Shown here in pieces: positions 7,342 through 19,354 of a stretch of DNA of 48,697 nucleotides. Location: assembly GCA_024687205.1 (NCBI GenBank), contig JAILES010000025.1:1-48697 (forward strand), given 5' to 3'. This DNA is from Lachnospiraceae bacterium (lineage in GTDB: Bacteria; Bacillota; Clostridia; Lachnospirales; Lachnospiraceae). Every line of letters starts with the position of its first letter. Position 1 is the first letter of the stretch. Position numbers and translations under genes: made by a program. The notes under the pieces are model-generated. The model was given only the letters and a program-made list of their open reading frames with translations, was not told where the DNA came from and did no database searches.

Positions 7342-7358
7342 ACTTACGTAAAAGAGGC
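7333..7358 (+). other. Perfect palindrome competing with the gltB leader terminator
   Basis: GCCTCTTTTAC (7333-7343), loop TTAC, GTAAAAGAGGC (7348-7358): 11 bp with no mismatch. Its left arm takes in the last 4 bases of the terminator's descending strand and the whole T-tract, so the two structures exclude each other. It could be an antiterminator-like conformer, or a terminator for transcripts arriving from the opposite strand. Confidence 0.6.
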
Positions 7359-7373
7359 CGCTTCGCTAAGGAT

Positions 7374-7445
7374 GCGCACTCGCGCGAAAGGAAGATGTTG
7401 CTGAAGCAACCGCGCTCGGCGCAAGCGTTCTGCAAGCAGAACGCT
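7374..7445 (+). repeat. Array of four consecutive small hairpins before gltB
   Basis: Four perfect stem-loops lie almost end to end: GCGC-ACTC-GCGC (7374-7385), GTTGC-TGAA-GCAAC (7397-7410), GCGC-TCG-GCGC (7412-7422) and AGCGTTCTGC-AA-GCAGAACGCT (7424-7445). The stretch is richer in GC than its surroundings and ends 9 nt before the gltB ribosome site. It may be a dispersed palindromic repeat or a leader stabiliser. No function is assigned. Confidence 0.6.
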
Positions 7446-7468
7446 AATGGAAAAAGGAGATAACTACT

Positions 7469-10400
7469 ATGAAAGAGGTGTCAGACAACAGATTCGAACA
7501 GATCAGAAAAGAAGGTCTTTATGATCCCAGCTTTGAGCATGATAACTGCGGAATAGGCGCGATCATAGATATAGAGGGACGTGCAAGCCACAAGCTTGTA
7601 AGCGATGCCCTTTATATAGTCGAGAACCTGGAGCACAGGGCTGGTAAGGATGCAGAAGGCAAGACCGGCGACGGTGTCGGTATACTTACCCAGATACCTC
7701 ATAAGTATTTTACAAAGATCATGAAAAAAGAAGGAGTGACATTTCCGGGCCCCAGACAGTACGGCGTGGGTATGTTCTTCTTCCCCGTTAATGATCTGGA
7801 CAAAAGACAGGCCAAGTCCATGTTTGAGATCATCGTGCGTAAAGCAGGACTGAAGATACTGGGCTGGAGAAAAGTTGCTTCCGATCCCGATGTACTCGGC
7901 AGCAGGGCAAGAGAATGCATGCCCGAGATATATCAGGTATTCATCGAAAGACCGGCATCGGCTAAAACAGATCTTGATTTTGACCGTATGCTCTACATCA
8001 TAAGAAGAGAATTCGAACAGAGCAGTGCAAACACTTATGTTCCTTCGCTTTCCTGCAGGACCATAGTATATAAAGGAATGTTCCTCGTAGGCCAGCTGCG
8101 CCAGTTCTTTACCGATCTGGAGGATCCGGATTACGAATCCGCGATAGCAATGGTCCACTCACGTTTCTCCACCAATACCACACCGAGTTGGAACAGAGCT
8201 CATCCCAACCGTTTCATTGTTCACAACGGTGAGATCAATACGATAAAAGGTAATGCGGATAAGATGCTGGCCAGGGAAGAGACCATGCATACCGCTGCTT
8301 TTTCCGAAGAAGATATGACCAAGGTACTGCCGGTGATATCTCAGAGCGGTTCGGATTCCGCTATGCTTGATAACACCCTGGAATTCCTGGTGATGAGCGG
8401 CATGGAGCTTCCTCTTGCTGCAACGATCATGATTCCTGAACCCTGGGCACACAACGAGACCCTGTCTCAGGAAGAGAGGGATTTCTATCAGTATTACGCA
8501 ACGATGATGGAGCCCTGGGACGGACCCGCATCCATACTTTTCTCGGACGGTGATGTGATGGGCGCCATACTTGACCGTAACGGCCTGCGTCCTTCCAGAT
8601 ACTATGTAATGGATGACGGAAGACTGATACTTTCTTCCGAGGTAGGTGTGCTGGATCTGCCGGAAGAGCATATAGTCAAAAAGGAAAGACTGCATCCCGG
8701 CAAGCTGCTTTTAGTTGATACCAAGCAGAAGAAGATTATCTATGACGAAGACATAAAAGAAAGATATGCCCTCGGAAAGCCTTACGGTGAGTGGCTTGAC
8801 AGCAAGCTGATCGAGCTGTCGGATCTGAAGATCCCCAACAAAAAAGTACAGGTATACACTCAGGAAGAAAGATCAAAGCTACAGAAAGCCTTCGGTTACA
8901 CCTGGGAGAATTATCATGACAGCTTACTTTCCATGGCATTAACAGGAAACGAAGCCATAGGCTCCATGGGTATCGATACTCCGATCGCAGCACTTTCCAA
9001 AGAGTACCAGCCGCTGTTCTATTACTTCAAGCAGCTGTTCGCACAGGTAACGAATCCTCCCATCGATGCGCAGAGAGAGGAAATAGTTACTTCACGTACG
9101 GTATATGTAGGCAAGAACGGTAATCTTCTGGAAGAGAAGCCCGAGAACTGCCAGGTACTCAAGATCAACAATCCGATACTTACGGATCTTGATCTGCTTA
9201 AGATAGAAAACATGAAAAAGGAAGGATTCAAAGTAGCAAAGATATCCATCCTTTACTATAAGAGCACTCCGATGAAACGTGTGCTCCATCATCTGTTCGT
9301 GGAAGTGGATAAGGCATACAAGGAAGGTGCCAATATCCTTATATTATCGGACAGAGGTGTAGATGAAAATCATGTGGCGATACCTTCTCTTCTTGCAGTG
9401 GCAGCCGTACACAAGTACCTGGTAGATACCAGAAAGTGTACGGCCATGTCACTCATTGTTGAATCGGGAGAACCGAGAGAAGTTCATCATTTTGCAACCC
9501 TGTTGGGTTACGGTGCATCGGCAGTGAATCCTTATCTTGCACATGCTACCATAGCACAGCTCGTGGAAGAGGAGATACTTGATAAAGATTATTATGCAGC
9601 CGTTGAAGATTATGACAATGCGATACTCTTCGGTATAGTAAAGATCGCATCCAAGATGGGTATATCCACGATCCAGTCCTATCAGGGCAGCAAGATATTC
9701 GAAGCCATAGGTATTTCCGAAGAAGTAGTCAACGAGTACTTCACCGGAACCGTAAGCCGTGTAGGCGGTATCACCTTGGAGGATATCGGTAAGGCAGCAG
9801 ATAAGCAGCACAGCAGAGCCTTTGATCCTCTTGGCCTTGAGGTGGATCTGGAACTGACAGCAATGGGACGCCATAAGGAGCGCAGCCAGGGTGAGAAGCA
9901 CAGATACAATCCCCAGACAATACATATGCTGCAGCTTGCCACCAGGGAAGGCAATTATGACAAGTTTAAAGAATATACAAAGATGGTTGATTCTGAAAGC
10001 TCGGGTTACTTAAGAAGCCTTATCGATTTCAAATATCCTGATAAGGGTATCTCACTTGATGAAGTGGAGAGTGAAGCATCGATAGTTCAGAGATTCAAGA
10101 CAGGCGCTATGTCCTACGGTTCAATATCCGAAGAAGCACATACGACTCTTGCCATCGCAATGAACCACCTTAAAGGAAAGAGCAACAGCGGTGAAGGCGG
10201 TGAGAGTGACGAGAGGATAATGTCCGCAGGTACAAAGGATGACCGCAGCTCTGCGATCAAACAGGTAGCCAGCGGAAGATTTGGCGTGACCAGCAGATAT
10301 CTCGTTAGTGCAAAAGAGATACAGATTAAGATGGCACAGGGCGCAAAGCCCGGTGAAGGCGGACATCTTCCCGGAAAGAAAGTATATCCCTGGATCGCAA

Positions 10401-12031
10401 AGACAAGGCATTCCACTCCGGGTGTGAGCCTTATATCGCCTCCTCCCCATCATGATATTTATTCGATCGAAGATCTGGCTCAGCTGATCTATGATCTTAA
10501 ATGTGCGAACAAGAACGCAAGGATATCCGTTAAGCTGGTGTCCGAAGCAGGTGTGGGAACCGTCGCAGCGGGTGTTGCAAAGGCAGGTGCTGCAGTGGTA
10601 CTGATCTCCGGTTATGACGGAGGTACGGGAGCTGCTCCTCTTTCTTCCATACATAATGCCGGACTGCCCTGGGAACTCGGACTTGCAGAAACACATCAGA
10701 CCCTGATAGCAAACGGATTAAGAAACAGGGTAGTGATAGAGACCGACGGTAAGCTGATGAGCGGCAGGGATGTGGCTATAGCAGCGATGCTGGGTGCAGA
10801 GGAATTCGGCTTTGCAACGGCACCTCTGATCACTATGGGCTGTGTGATGATGAGACAGTGCCAGTCCGATACCTGTCCCATGGGTGTGGCAACCCAGAAT
10901 CCCGAGCTCAGGAAACGCTTTGCAGGAAAACCCGAATATGTTGAAAACTTTATGCTGTTCATCGCAAGAGAATTAAGAGAGATAATGGCAGCACTCGGTA
11001 TAAGGACAGTTGAAGAACTGGTGGGACGTAACGATCTGCTCAAGATCAGAGACGGTCTTGCAGCTGACAGGAAGATGATGGATCTTTCAAAGATACTGCT
11101 CCATATGGAAAGCAGCATAGATCATAAGGAAAGCAATCTTTACGACTTTAAGCTTAACGAGACGAAGGATGAAAGCATACTGCTTAAGTCAAAAGACATA
11201 AAGTGTGCGATCGAAAGCGGTGAGAAGACCGAAACAGCTTTAAGCTTAAAGAGTGTGGACAGGACCTTCGGAACACTGCTCGGTGCAGAGATAACCAGGA
11301 AAGCACCGGATGGACTTAAGGAAGATACCATAACCTTAAACTGCAGCGGATCCGGCGGACAGAGCTTCGGAGCCTTTATCCCTGCCGGACTTACGCTCAG
11401 ACTTTCCGGAGACAGCAATGATTATTTCGGAAAAGGTCTTTCCGGAGGAAAGCTGGTGGTACATGCTCCCGAAGAAGCAAAGTATGATCCGGAGGAAAAC
11501 ATCATAATAGGAAACGTTGCATTATACGGTGCAACTTCAGGTAAAGCTTTTATCTCCGGTATGGCAGGTGAGAGATTTGCCATAAGAAACTCAGGTGCCA
11601 TTGCAGTTGTGGAAGGTGTGGGTGAACACGGCTGTGAGTATATGACCGGCGGTACGGTGGTAATACTGGGATCCACCGGAAAGAACTTCGCAGCAGGTAT
11701 GAGCGGCGGTATCGCATACGTACTGGATGAGAACAATACGCTTTACAAGAATCTCAACAAGCAGATGGTCAGCATGGAAATGCTGGAGAATAAAGAAGAT
11801 CTGGATAAGTTAAAAGAGATAATAAGTGAGCACGTTAAGGAGACCGGGTCGAAGAAAGGAAAACAGATACTGGATGATTTTGAAGCTTATGTACCGCACT
11901 TCAAGAAGATAATACCCGGTGATTATAAAGAGATACTGAGGCTGATAGCAAAGAACACCGAAGCAGGAGCCGATGCGGAAAAAGCTAAGATTGAAGCCTT
12001 CAGGAGTTTTGTAACGGGAGGTGCACACTGA
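7469..12031 (+). CDS. gltB: Glutamate synthase large subunit
   Basis: At 1520 residues this is full length. It transfers the amide of glutamine to 2-oxoglutarate, making two glutamates. The amidotransferase nucleophile is Cys27 (HDNCGIGA), so a 26-residue propeptide should be removed. The central and FMN-binding synthase domains follow (YGSISEEAHTTLA, GEGGESDER, SGYDGGTGAAPLSS). The 3Fe-4S cysteines are at 1125, 1131 and 1136 (CVMMRQCQSDTCPMG). The C-terminal GXGXG beta-helix includes GVGEHGCEYMTGGTVVILG. The ribosome site AGGAG lies 9 nt before ATG. It overlaps gltD by 1 nt (TGATG). The gene is first in a nine-gene operon under the leader at 7251-7341. Confidence 0.97.
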   Translation: MKEVSDNRFEQIRKEGLYDPSFEHDNCGIGAIIDIEGRASHKLVSDALYIVENLEHRAGKDAEGKTGDGVGILTQIPHKYFTKIMKKEGVTFPGPRQYGVGMFFFPVNDLDKRQAKSMFEIIVRKAGLKILGWRKVASDPDVLGSRARECMPEIYQVFIERPASAKTDLDFDRMLYIIRREFEQSSANTYVPSLSCRTIVYKGMFLVGQLRQFFTDLEDPDYESAIAMVHSRFSTNTTPSWNRAHPNRFIVHNGEINTIKGNADKMLAREETMHTAAFSEEDMTKVLPVISQSGSDSAMLDNTLEFLVMSGMELPLAATIMIPEPWAHNETLSQEERDFYQYYATMMEPWDGPASILFSDGDVMGAILDRNGLRPSRYYVMDDGRLILSSEVGVLDLPEEHIVKKERLHPGKLLLVDTKQKKIIYDEDIKERYALGKPYGEWLDSKLIELSDLKIPNKKVQVYTQEERSKLQKAFGYTWENYHDSLLSMALTGNEAIGSMGIDTPIAALSKEYQPLFYYFKQLFAQVTNPPIDAQREEIVTSRTVYVGKNGNLLEEKPENCQVLKINNPILTDLDLLKIENMKKEGFKVAKISILYYKSTPMKRVLHHLFVEVDKAYKEGANILILSDRGVDENHVAIPSLLAVAAVHKYLVDTRKCTAMSLIVESGEPREVHHFATLLGYGASAVNPYLAHATIAQLVEEEILDKDYYAAVEDYDNAILFGIVKIASKMGISTIQSYQGSKIFEAIGISEEVVNEYFTGTVSRVGGITLEDIGKAADKQHSRAFDPLGLEVDLELTAMGRHKERSQGEKHRYNPQTIHMLQLATREGNYDKFKEYTKMVDSESSGYLRSLIDFKYPDKGISLDEVESEASIVQRFKTGAMSYGSISEEAHTTLAIAMNHLKGKSNSGEGGESDERIMSAGTKDDRSSAIKQVASGRFGVTSRYLVSAKEIQIKMAQGAKPGEGGHLPGKKVYPWIAKTRHSTPGVSLISPPPHHDIYSIEDLAQLIYDLKCANKNARISVKLVSEAGVGTVAAGVAKAGAAVVLISGYDGGTGAAPLSSIHNAGLPWELGLAETHQTLIANGLRNRVVIETDGKLMSGRDVAIAAMLGAEEFGFATAPLITMGCVMMRQCQSDTCPMGVATQNPELRKRFAGKPEYVENFMLFIARELREIMAALGIRTVEELVGRNDLLKIRDGLAADRKMMDLSKILLHMESSIDHKESNLYDFKLNETKDESILLKSKDIKCAIESGEKTETALSLKSVDRTFGTLLGAEITRKAPDGLKEDTITLNCSGSGGQSFGAFIPAGLTLRLSGDSNDYFGKGLSGGKLVVHAPEEAKYDPEENIIIGNVALYGATSGKAFISGMAGERFAIRNSGAIAVVEGVGEHGCEYMTGGTVVILGSTGKNFAAGMSGGIAYVLDENNTLYKNLNKQMVSMEMLENKEDLDKLKEIISEHVKETGSKKGKQILDDFEAYVPHFKKIIPGDYKEILRLIAKNTEAGADAEKAKIEAFRSFVTGGAH

Positions 12032-13515
12032 TGGGAAAAACAACAGGTTTTCTTGAGTATAAAAGAGAAGACGGAGCAGTCAGAACAGAAGAAGACAGAA
12101 TAAATGATTTTCTGGAGTTCCATGAGAGACTGCCCCTGCCCGAGCAGCAGAAACAGGCAGCACGCTGCATGGACTGCGGCATACCTTTCTGCCAGGCGGG
12201 AAAGATGATAGCAGGCATGGCATCGGGCTGTCCGCTGAACAATCTGGTACCTGAAGTAAACGATCTGGTATACAGGGGAAGAATGGCAGAAGCTTACAAA
12301 AGACTGTCCATAACCCACAGTTTTCCGGAGTTCACAAGTCGTGTATGTCCGGCACTCTGCGAGGCAGCATGTACCTGCGGTCTGCATGATGAACCCGTAT
12401 CTACCAAGGAAAATGAAAAAGCCGTAATAGAGTATGCATATGAAAACGGCCTTGTAAAAGAGAAAACACCTGCAGTAAGGACCGGCAAAAAAGTTGCGGT
12501 CATCGGAAGCGGTCCTTCCGGTCTGGCAGCCGCACAGCTGCTGAACCGCAGGGGACATGAGGTAACGGTATATGAAAGGAATGACCGTGTCGGAGGACTT
12601 TTAAGATACGGTATCCCGAACATGAAACTGGACAAATCCCTTATCGACAGGCGTGTAAGCCTGATGGAAGAAGCAGGTATAAAGTTTGTCGTAAACGCAA
12701 ATGTGGGAAAGGATATTTCCGCAGAAGATCTTAAGAAGGAGTACGACGGCATAGTACTTGCCTGCGGTGCTTCAAATCCCAGAGATATCAATGCACCGGG
12801 CAGGGATGCAAAGGGAATAAGGTTCGCGGTGGACTTTCTTTCGGAAGTGACAAAGAGATTGTTAGACAGCGAATTCAAAGATATTCCTTTTGAACTTGCA
12901 AAAGATAAAGATGTCATTATAATAGGAGGCGGTGATACCGGTAATGACTGTGCCGGCACCTGCATAAGACTCGGAGCTAAAAGTGTGACACAGCTTGAGA
13001 TGATGCCGAAGCCTTCGGAAGAAAGACTTCCCTCAAATCCCTGGCCCGAATGGCCCAGGATACTCAAGGTTGATTACGGTCAGGAAGAAGCAATCCATAA
13101 ATTCGGCAACGATCCCAGAGTATATCAGACCACTGTAAAAGAATTCATAAAAGACAAAAAAGGCAATCTGAAAGAAGTGGTACTGGTTTCCTTAAAAGCT
13201 GAAAAGGATGAGAAGACGGGAAGGATGAACATGGTTCCCGTAGAAGGTTCCGAAAAGAAAGTACCGGCCCAGCTGATACTTATCGCAGCGGGATTTCTCG
13301 GAAGCGAGAAATACGTTACCGATGCATTCAAAGTAGAGACCGATGCAAGGTCAAACGTGAAGACCGAAGCAGGAAGATTTGCGTCATCTCAGGCAAAGGT
13401 ATATACGGCAGGTGATATGCACAGAGGACAGTCGCTGGTGGTATGGGCGATAGCCGAAGGAAGAGCAGCCGCAAAAGAGCTTGATGCTGCACTGATGGGG
13501 TACACCAATCTATAA
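12031..13515 (+). CDS. gltD: Glutamate synthase small subunit
   Basis: A 494-residue FAD/NAD(P)H oxidoreductase that passes electrons through Fe-S clusters to GltB. The N-terminal Cys-rich region (CMDCGIPFC and CPALCEAACTCG) binds the clusters. The FAD fold starts at about residue 153 (VAVIGSGPSGLAAAQLLNRRGHEVTVYER) and the nicotinamide site is IIIGGGDTGNDC. GDMHRGQSLVVWAIAEGR near the C-terminus closes the FAD site. Translation is coupled to gltB through the shared A of TGATG. Length and motifs are normal for the family. Confidence 0.97.
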   Translation: MGKTTGFLEYKREDGAVRTEEDRINDFLEFHERLPLPEQQKQAARCMDCGIPFCQAGKMIAGMASGCPLNNLVPEVNDLVYRGRMAEAYKRLSITHSFPEFTSRVCPALCEAACTCGLHDEPVSTKENEKAVIEYAYENGLVKEKTPAVRTGKKVAVIGSGPSGLAAAQLLNRRGHEVTVYERNDRVGGLLRYGIPNMKLDKSLIDRRVSLMEEAGIKFVVNANVGKDISAEDLKKEYDGIVLACGASNPRDINAPGRDAKGIRFAVDFLSEVTKRLLDSEFKDIPFELAKDKDVIIIGGGDTGNDCAGTCIRLGAKSVTQLEMMPKPSEERLPSNPWPEWPRILKVDYGQEEAIHKFGNDPRVYQTTVKEFIKDKKGNLKEVVLVSLKAEKDEKTGRMNMVPVEGSEKKVPAQLILIAAGFLGSEKYVTDAFKVETDARSNVKTEAGRFASSQAKVYTAGDMHRGQSLVVWAIAEGRAAAKELDAALMGYTNL

Positions 13516-13539
13516 CAGGAAAAAGATCGGAGGAATATT

Positions 13540-15405
13540 ATGTGTGGCATAGTAGGATTTACCGGCCATAAGCAGGCTGCGGAAGTATTGTTGAACGGTC
13601 TCGGAAGGCTGGAATACCGTGGATATGACTCTGCGGGTATTGCAGTTCTTGACGGCGATGACAAGATAAAGATGGTCAAGGCGACCGGTAAGCTGAAGAA
13701 CCTGATCGAGAAGACTGAGCAGGGCAAGAGTCTTCCCGGACACTGCGGTATAGGACATACAAGATGGGCAACCCACGGTGAACCCAATGAGATAAACGCA
13801 CATCCCCATATAAGCGGTTATCTTAATGATGAAGATGAATACACCGATTCAAACGTGGTCGGTGTTCATAACGGTATCATAGAGAATTATGAAGAGCTGA
13901 AAGAAAAACTCTTCAGACACGACTATAAGCTGTACAGCCAGACAGATACCGAGATAGCTATAAAGATAGTTGATTACTATTATAAGAAATATAAGATCGG
14001 ACCCATCGATGCCATCAACCGTATGATGGTGCGTGTACGCGGAAGCTACGCTCTGGCCCTTATGTTCAAGGATTATCCCGGAGAGATCTATGTAGCAAGA
14101 AAAGACAGCCCGATGATAATCGGTGTGACCGATGATGAGACTTATCTTGCATCGGATGCATCCGCGATACTTAACTATACAAGAAACGTATATTATATAG
14201 GAAATCATCAGGCAGCAAGACTGACACCCGGTGAGGTACATTTCTACGATCTTAACGGTGATGAGATATCGGTACCCTGCTCGGAGATCACCTGGGATGC
14301 CAAGGCAGCGGAAAAGAACGGCTTTGAGCATTTCATGATGAAGGAGATACATGAGCAGCCCGATGCCATAAGGAAGACACTTGAAAGTGTATGTAAGAGC
14401 GGAAAGATAGATCTGTCAGTCGCTGATATAGACAGCGATTACCTTAAGTCAATAAAGTCGATAACCATCGTGGCCTGCGGTTCAGCATGGCATGTGGGAA
14501 TGGCAGCACAGTACATACTTGAAGATATGGCAGAGATACCGGTAAGAGTGGAACTCGCATCGGAATACCGTTACAGAAAGAATCTCTGGGATAAGGACAA
14601 TCTGGTGATCGTGATCTCACAGTCAGGTGAGACGGCGGATACACTCGAAGCCCTGAGAATAGCAAAGGAACACGGTGTATGCACACTGGGTATCGTAAAC
14701 GTTGAAGGCTCAAGTATAGCACGTGATGCCGATAAAGTGCTTTATACAAAAGCAGGTCCCGAGATATCAGTAGCGACAACTAAAGCATTTACGGCACAGC
14801 TGGTGCTTATGTATGCGTTAGCAGTTCAGCTTTCATATGTAAGGGAAAAGATCACGGCAGAGAAATATGCCGAGTATATTAATGAGCTGAGAGAGATACC
14901 CGATAAGATAGCGGTACTCCTTATGCAGAAGGAAAAGATACAGTGGATCGCTTCCAAATATTCAAGTGCTAAAGATGCATTCTTTATAGGAAGAAATTCC
15001 GATTATGCCATCAGTATGGAAGGATCCCTTAAGCTGAAAGAGATCAGCTATGTACACAGTGAAGCATATGCTGCCGGAGAACTGAAGCACGGTACCATAA
15101 GCCTTATCGAAGACAACACACCTGTCATAGGCGTGCTTACACAGAAAAACATAATCGAAAAGACCATAAGCAATATGAAGGAATGCAAGGCAAGAGGAGC
15201 ATATCTTATAGGTATCACCGATGATCACAGCAGTGCCGTAAAGGACAGTGTTGATTATACAATAAGCATTCCGGAGATCGAAGACTGTTTCGCCGGAATC
15301 CTTGCGGTGGTTCCTCTGCAGCTTCTCGGATATTATATCAGTGTTTCAAAAGGACTTGATGTTGACAAGCCGAGAAACCTTGCAAAGAGCGTGACCGTGG
15401 AATAA
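13540..15405 (+). CDS. glmS: Glucosamine-6-phosphate synthase (glutamine-dependent)
   Basis: A 621-residue amidotransferase that makes glucosamine-6-phosphate from fructose-6-phosphate and glutamine for cell-wall synthesis. Cys2 (MCGIVGF) is the nucleophile. GHTRWATHG and HNGIIENY complete the glutaminase domain. Two SIS domains follow ([23 protein letters not shown], and [32 protein letters not shown]). It ends in LAKSVTVE, the usual C-terminus. Only 24 nt separate it from gltD, with a ribosome site and no room for the glmS ribozyme found before glmS in many Firmicutes. Control therefore appears to be through the operon leader. Confidence 0.97.
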   Translation: MCGIVGFTGHKQAAEVLLNGLGRLEYRGYDSAGIAVLDGDDKIKMVKATGKLKNLIEKTEQGKSLPGHCGIGHTRWATHGEPNEINAHPHISGYLNDEDEYTDSNVVGVHNGIIENYEELKEKLFRHDYKLYSQTDTEIAIKIVDYYYKKYKIGPIDAINRMMVRVRGSYALALMFKDYPGEIYVARKDSPMIIGVTDDETYLASDASAILNYTRNVYYIGNHQAARLTPGEVHFYDLNGDEISVPCSEITWDAKAAEKNGFEHFMMKEIHEQPDAIRKTLESVCKSGKIDLSVADIDSDYLKSIKSITIVACGSAWHVGMAAQYILEDMAEIPVRVELASEYRYRKNLWDKDNLVIVISQSGETADTLEALRIAKEHGVCTLGIVNVEGSSIARDADKVLYTKAGPEISVATTKAFTAQLVLMYALAVQLSYVREKITAEKYAEYINELREIPDKIAVLLMQKEKIQWIASKYSSAKDAFFIGRNSDYAISMEGSLKLKEISYVHSEAYAAGELKHGTISLIEDNTPVIGVLTQKNIIEKTISNMKECKARGAYLIGITDDHSSAVKDSVDYTISIPEIEDCFAGILAVVPLQLLGYYISVSKGLDVDKPRNLAKSVTVE

Positions 15406-15427
15406 ATATTTACAGAGGTTTATTACA

Positions 15428-16642
15428 ATGGCAAAGATCAATGACAACTATTTAAAACTGCAGGGAAGCTACCTGTTCTCAACGATAGGAAAAAAAGTAA
15501 GAGAATATGAAGCAGCGCATCCTGAGAAAAAGATCATAAGACTCGGTATAGGTGATGTGACACAGCCGATAGCTCCTGCGATCATAGATGCCCTGCATAA
15601 AGCAGTTGATGAGATGGGAGCAGCGGAAAGCTTTAAAGGATATGCGCCGGATCTCGGATACAGTTTTTTAAGAGAGATCATTGCCGAAAAAGATTTTAAG
15701 AACAGAGGCTGTAATATAGCGGCAGATGAGATCTTCATCTCGGACGGAGCCAAATGCGACTGCGGAAATATACAGGAGATATTCAGCACCGATAATACCA
15801 TAGCAGTATGTGATCCGGTTTATCCGGTATATGTTGATTCCAACGTAATGGCAGGAAGGACCGGAGACTTCGATGATACACTGGGTCAGTTTAAGGGTGT
15901 GGTATATATGCCCTGTACCGAAGAAAACGGCTTTGTACCTCAGATACCGGCTGAACATGCCGATCTGATCTATCTCTGCTTCCCGAATAATCCTACCGGT
16001 GCAGTGATCAAAAAAGAGGAACTGCAGAAGTGGGTAGACTATGCAAATAAAAGCGGTTCCGTTATCCTTTACGATGCCGCATATGAAGCATTTATTGAAG
16101 AGGAAGATGTGCCTCACAGCATATTTGAATGTGACGGCGCAGAGACCTGTGCGATCGAGTTCCGTTCATTCTCAAAGACTGCGGGCTTTACCGGTCTGCG
16201 TCTCGGCTTTACCGTAATACCCAAGGCACTTAAGATCGACGGTGTTTCGGTTCATGATCTGTGGGCAAGAAGACACGGAACAAAGTATAACGGTGCTCCT
16301 TATATAGTACAGAGAGCCGGTGAAGCGGCTTACTCCGAAGAAGGAAGAGCACAGATCATAGAACAGATAGGAAGATATAAGGAAAATGCGAAGATCATCG
16401 CAGAAGGACTGAAGGCAGCAGGATATGATTTCTCCGGCGGAGTGAATGCTCCTTATATATGGCTTAAGACACCGGATAACATGAGCAGCTGGGATTATTT
16501 TGATCTGCTGCTTGAAAAAGCAAATGTTGTAGGAACACCGGGTGTAGGTTTTGGACCTCACGGTGAACACTACTTCAGACTCACTGCTTTCGGAAGCAGG
16601 GAGAATACAATAGAAGCAATGGACAGGATCAAAAAACTTTAA
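15428..16642 (+). CDS. dapL: LL-diaminopimelate aminotransferase
   Basis: A 404-residue class I/II aminotransferase. It converts tetrahydrodipicolinate and glutamate directly to LL-diaminopimelate and 2-oxoglutarate for lysine and peptidoglycan. The N-terminus ([18 protein letters not shown], then [10 protein letters not shown]), [17 protein letters not shown] and [12 protein letters not shown] are hallmarks of the DapL subgroup. The PLP lysine is Lys250 ([16 protein letters not shown]). It needs glutamate rather than glutamine, which fits directly after gltBD. Spacing is 22 nt after glmS and 12 nt before pyrG. Confidence 0.95.
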   Translation: MAKINDNYLKLQGSYLFSTIGKKVREYEAAHPEKKIIRLGIGDVTQPIAPAIIDALHKAVDEMGAAESFKGYAPDLGYSFLREIIAEKDFKNRGCNIAADEIFISDGAKCDCGNIQEIFSTDNTIAVCDPVYPVYVDSNVMAGRTGDFDDTLGQFKGVVYMPCTEENGFVPQIPAEHADLIYLCFPNNPTGAVIKKEELQKWVDYANKSGSVILYDAAYEAFIEEEDVPHSIFECDGAETCAIEFRSFSKTAGFTGLRLGFTVIPKALKIDGVSVHDLWARRHGTKYNGAPYIVQRAGEAAYSEEGRAQIIEQIGRYKENAKIIAEGLKAAGYDFSGGVNAPYIWLKTPDNMSSWDYFDLLLEKANVVGTPGVGFGPHGEHYFRLTAFGSRENTIEAMDRIKKL

Positions 16643-18256
<1,614 letters not shown>

Positions 18257-18268
18257 AAGGAGAAGAGC

Positions 18269-19348
18269 ATGAAGCAGCAAAGAAAGCTGATCCTCGAAGA
18301 CGGTACGCAATACAGCGGTATCGGATTCGGAGGCAGTAAGACGGCAGTATGTGAGATAGTTTTTAACACGTCGATGGTCGGTTATCAGGAGATAGTTTCG
18401 GATCCGTCATACACTGATCAGGCGATAGTGATGTCGTATCCTTTAATAGGTAATTACGGAGTAGCAGATGAGGACTTTGAGAGCAAGATCATATCCCCGT
18501 CTGCTTTTATAGTAAGGGATATTAATGATAATCCTTCCAATTTCCGCTGGGCCAAGACCCTGCCGGAACTGCTGGAAGAATACGGTGTTCCGGGAATAAG
18601 CGGTGTCGATACCAGAAAGCTGGTAAGGAGCATAAGAGATAAAGGATCGAGAAGATGTGTGATCACCGATGAAGACATCTCCGCAGAAGAAGGAATGAAG
18701 ATCATCGCGGATACTCCGGTTCCCCACGATGCGGTAAAAAGGAGCAGCTGCAAAAAGAGATGGTACAGCCGTACATCGAATCCTTTATATAACGTAGTCG
18801 CGATAGACTGCGGCATGAAGACCAATATCGTAAGGATGCTGAACAAGAACAGATGCAATGTGACGGTGGTTCCCTATGATACCGATCATGAAGAAATACT
18901 TGCATTAAGACCTGACGGTGTGTTCATTTCCAACGGCCCCGGCGATCCCGAGGATGTTACGGAAGTCATAGAAACACTTAAGAAGCTGAGAGGGAAGATC
19001 GCGATTTTCGGTATCTGTCTCGGACATCAGCTGATATCCTTGTCCTACGGTGCCAAAACCTATAAGCTTAAGTTCGGCCACAGGGGAGGCAATCATCCGG
19101 TAAGAGATATAAGGACAGGAAAGATAGAGATAACCAGCCAGAACCACAGCTATGCGGTAGATGAAAGCTCACTGAAAGATACGGGACTTAAGGTATCGCA
19201 TATAAACATACTTGATAACACGGTTGAAGGAATATACAGTCCGGATGAGAGGGTGATGAGTGTGCAGTATCATCCCGAAAGTGCACCGGGACCCCAGGAC
19301 AGCAGTTATCTGTTTTCACAATTCACCGATCTGATGAAAAGAGGTTGA
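18269..19348 (+). CDS. carA: Carbamoyl-phosphate synthase small subunit
   Basis: A 359-residue glutaminase subunit that feeds ammonia to CarB for pyrimidine and arginine synthesis. The N-terminal domain starts KLILEDGTQYSGIGFG and includes EIVFNTSMVGYQEIVSDPSYTDQ. The glutaminase nucleophile is Cys250 (FGICLGHQL), followed by KFGHRGGNHPV and the C-terminal YHPESAPGP. It lies 12 nt after pyrG and 6 nt before carB. No PyrR-type attenuator is present in these gaps. Confidence 0.97.
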   Translation: MKQQRKLILEDGTQYSGIGFGGSKTAVCEIVFNTSMVGYQEIVSDPSYTDQAIVMSYPLIGNYGVADEDFESKIISPSAFIVRDINDNPSNFRWAKTLPELLEEYGVPGISGVDTRKLVRSIRDKGSRRCVITDEDISAEEGMKIIADTPVPHDAVKRSSCKKRWYSRTSNPLYNVVAIDCGMKTNIVRMLNKNRCNVTVVPYDTDHEEILALRPDGVFISNGPGDPEDVTEVIETLKKLRGKIAIFGICLGHQLISLSYGAKTYKLKFGHRGGNHPVRDIRTGKIEITSQNHSYAVDESSLKDTGLKVSHINILDNTVEGIYSPDERVMSVQYHPESAPGPQDSSYLFSQFTDLMKRG

Positions 19349-19354
19349 TAGGAT

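Noticed and set aside
13516..13539. glmS ribozyme
   Set aside because: Only 24 nt lie between gltD and glmS, far too few for the ribozyme core.
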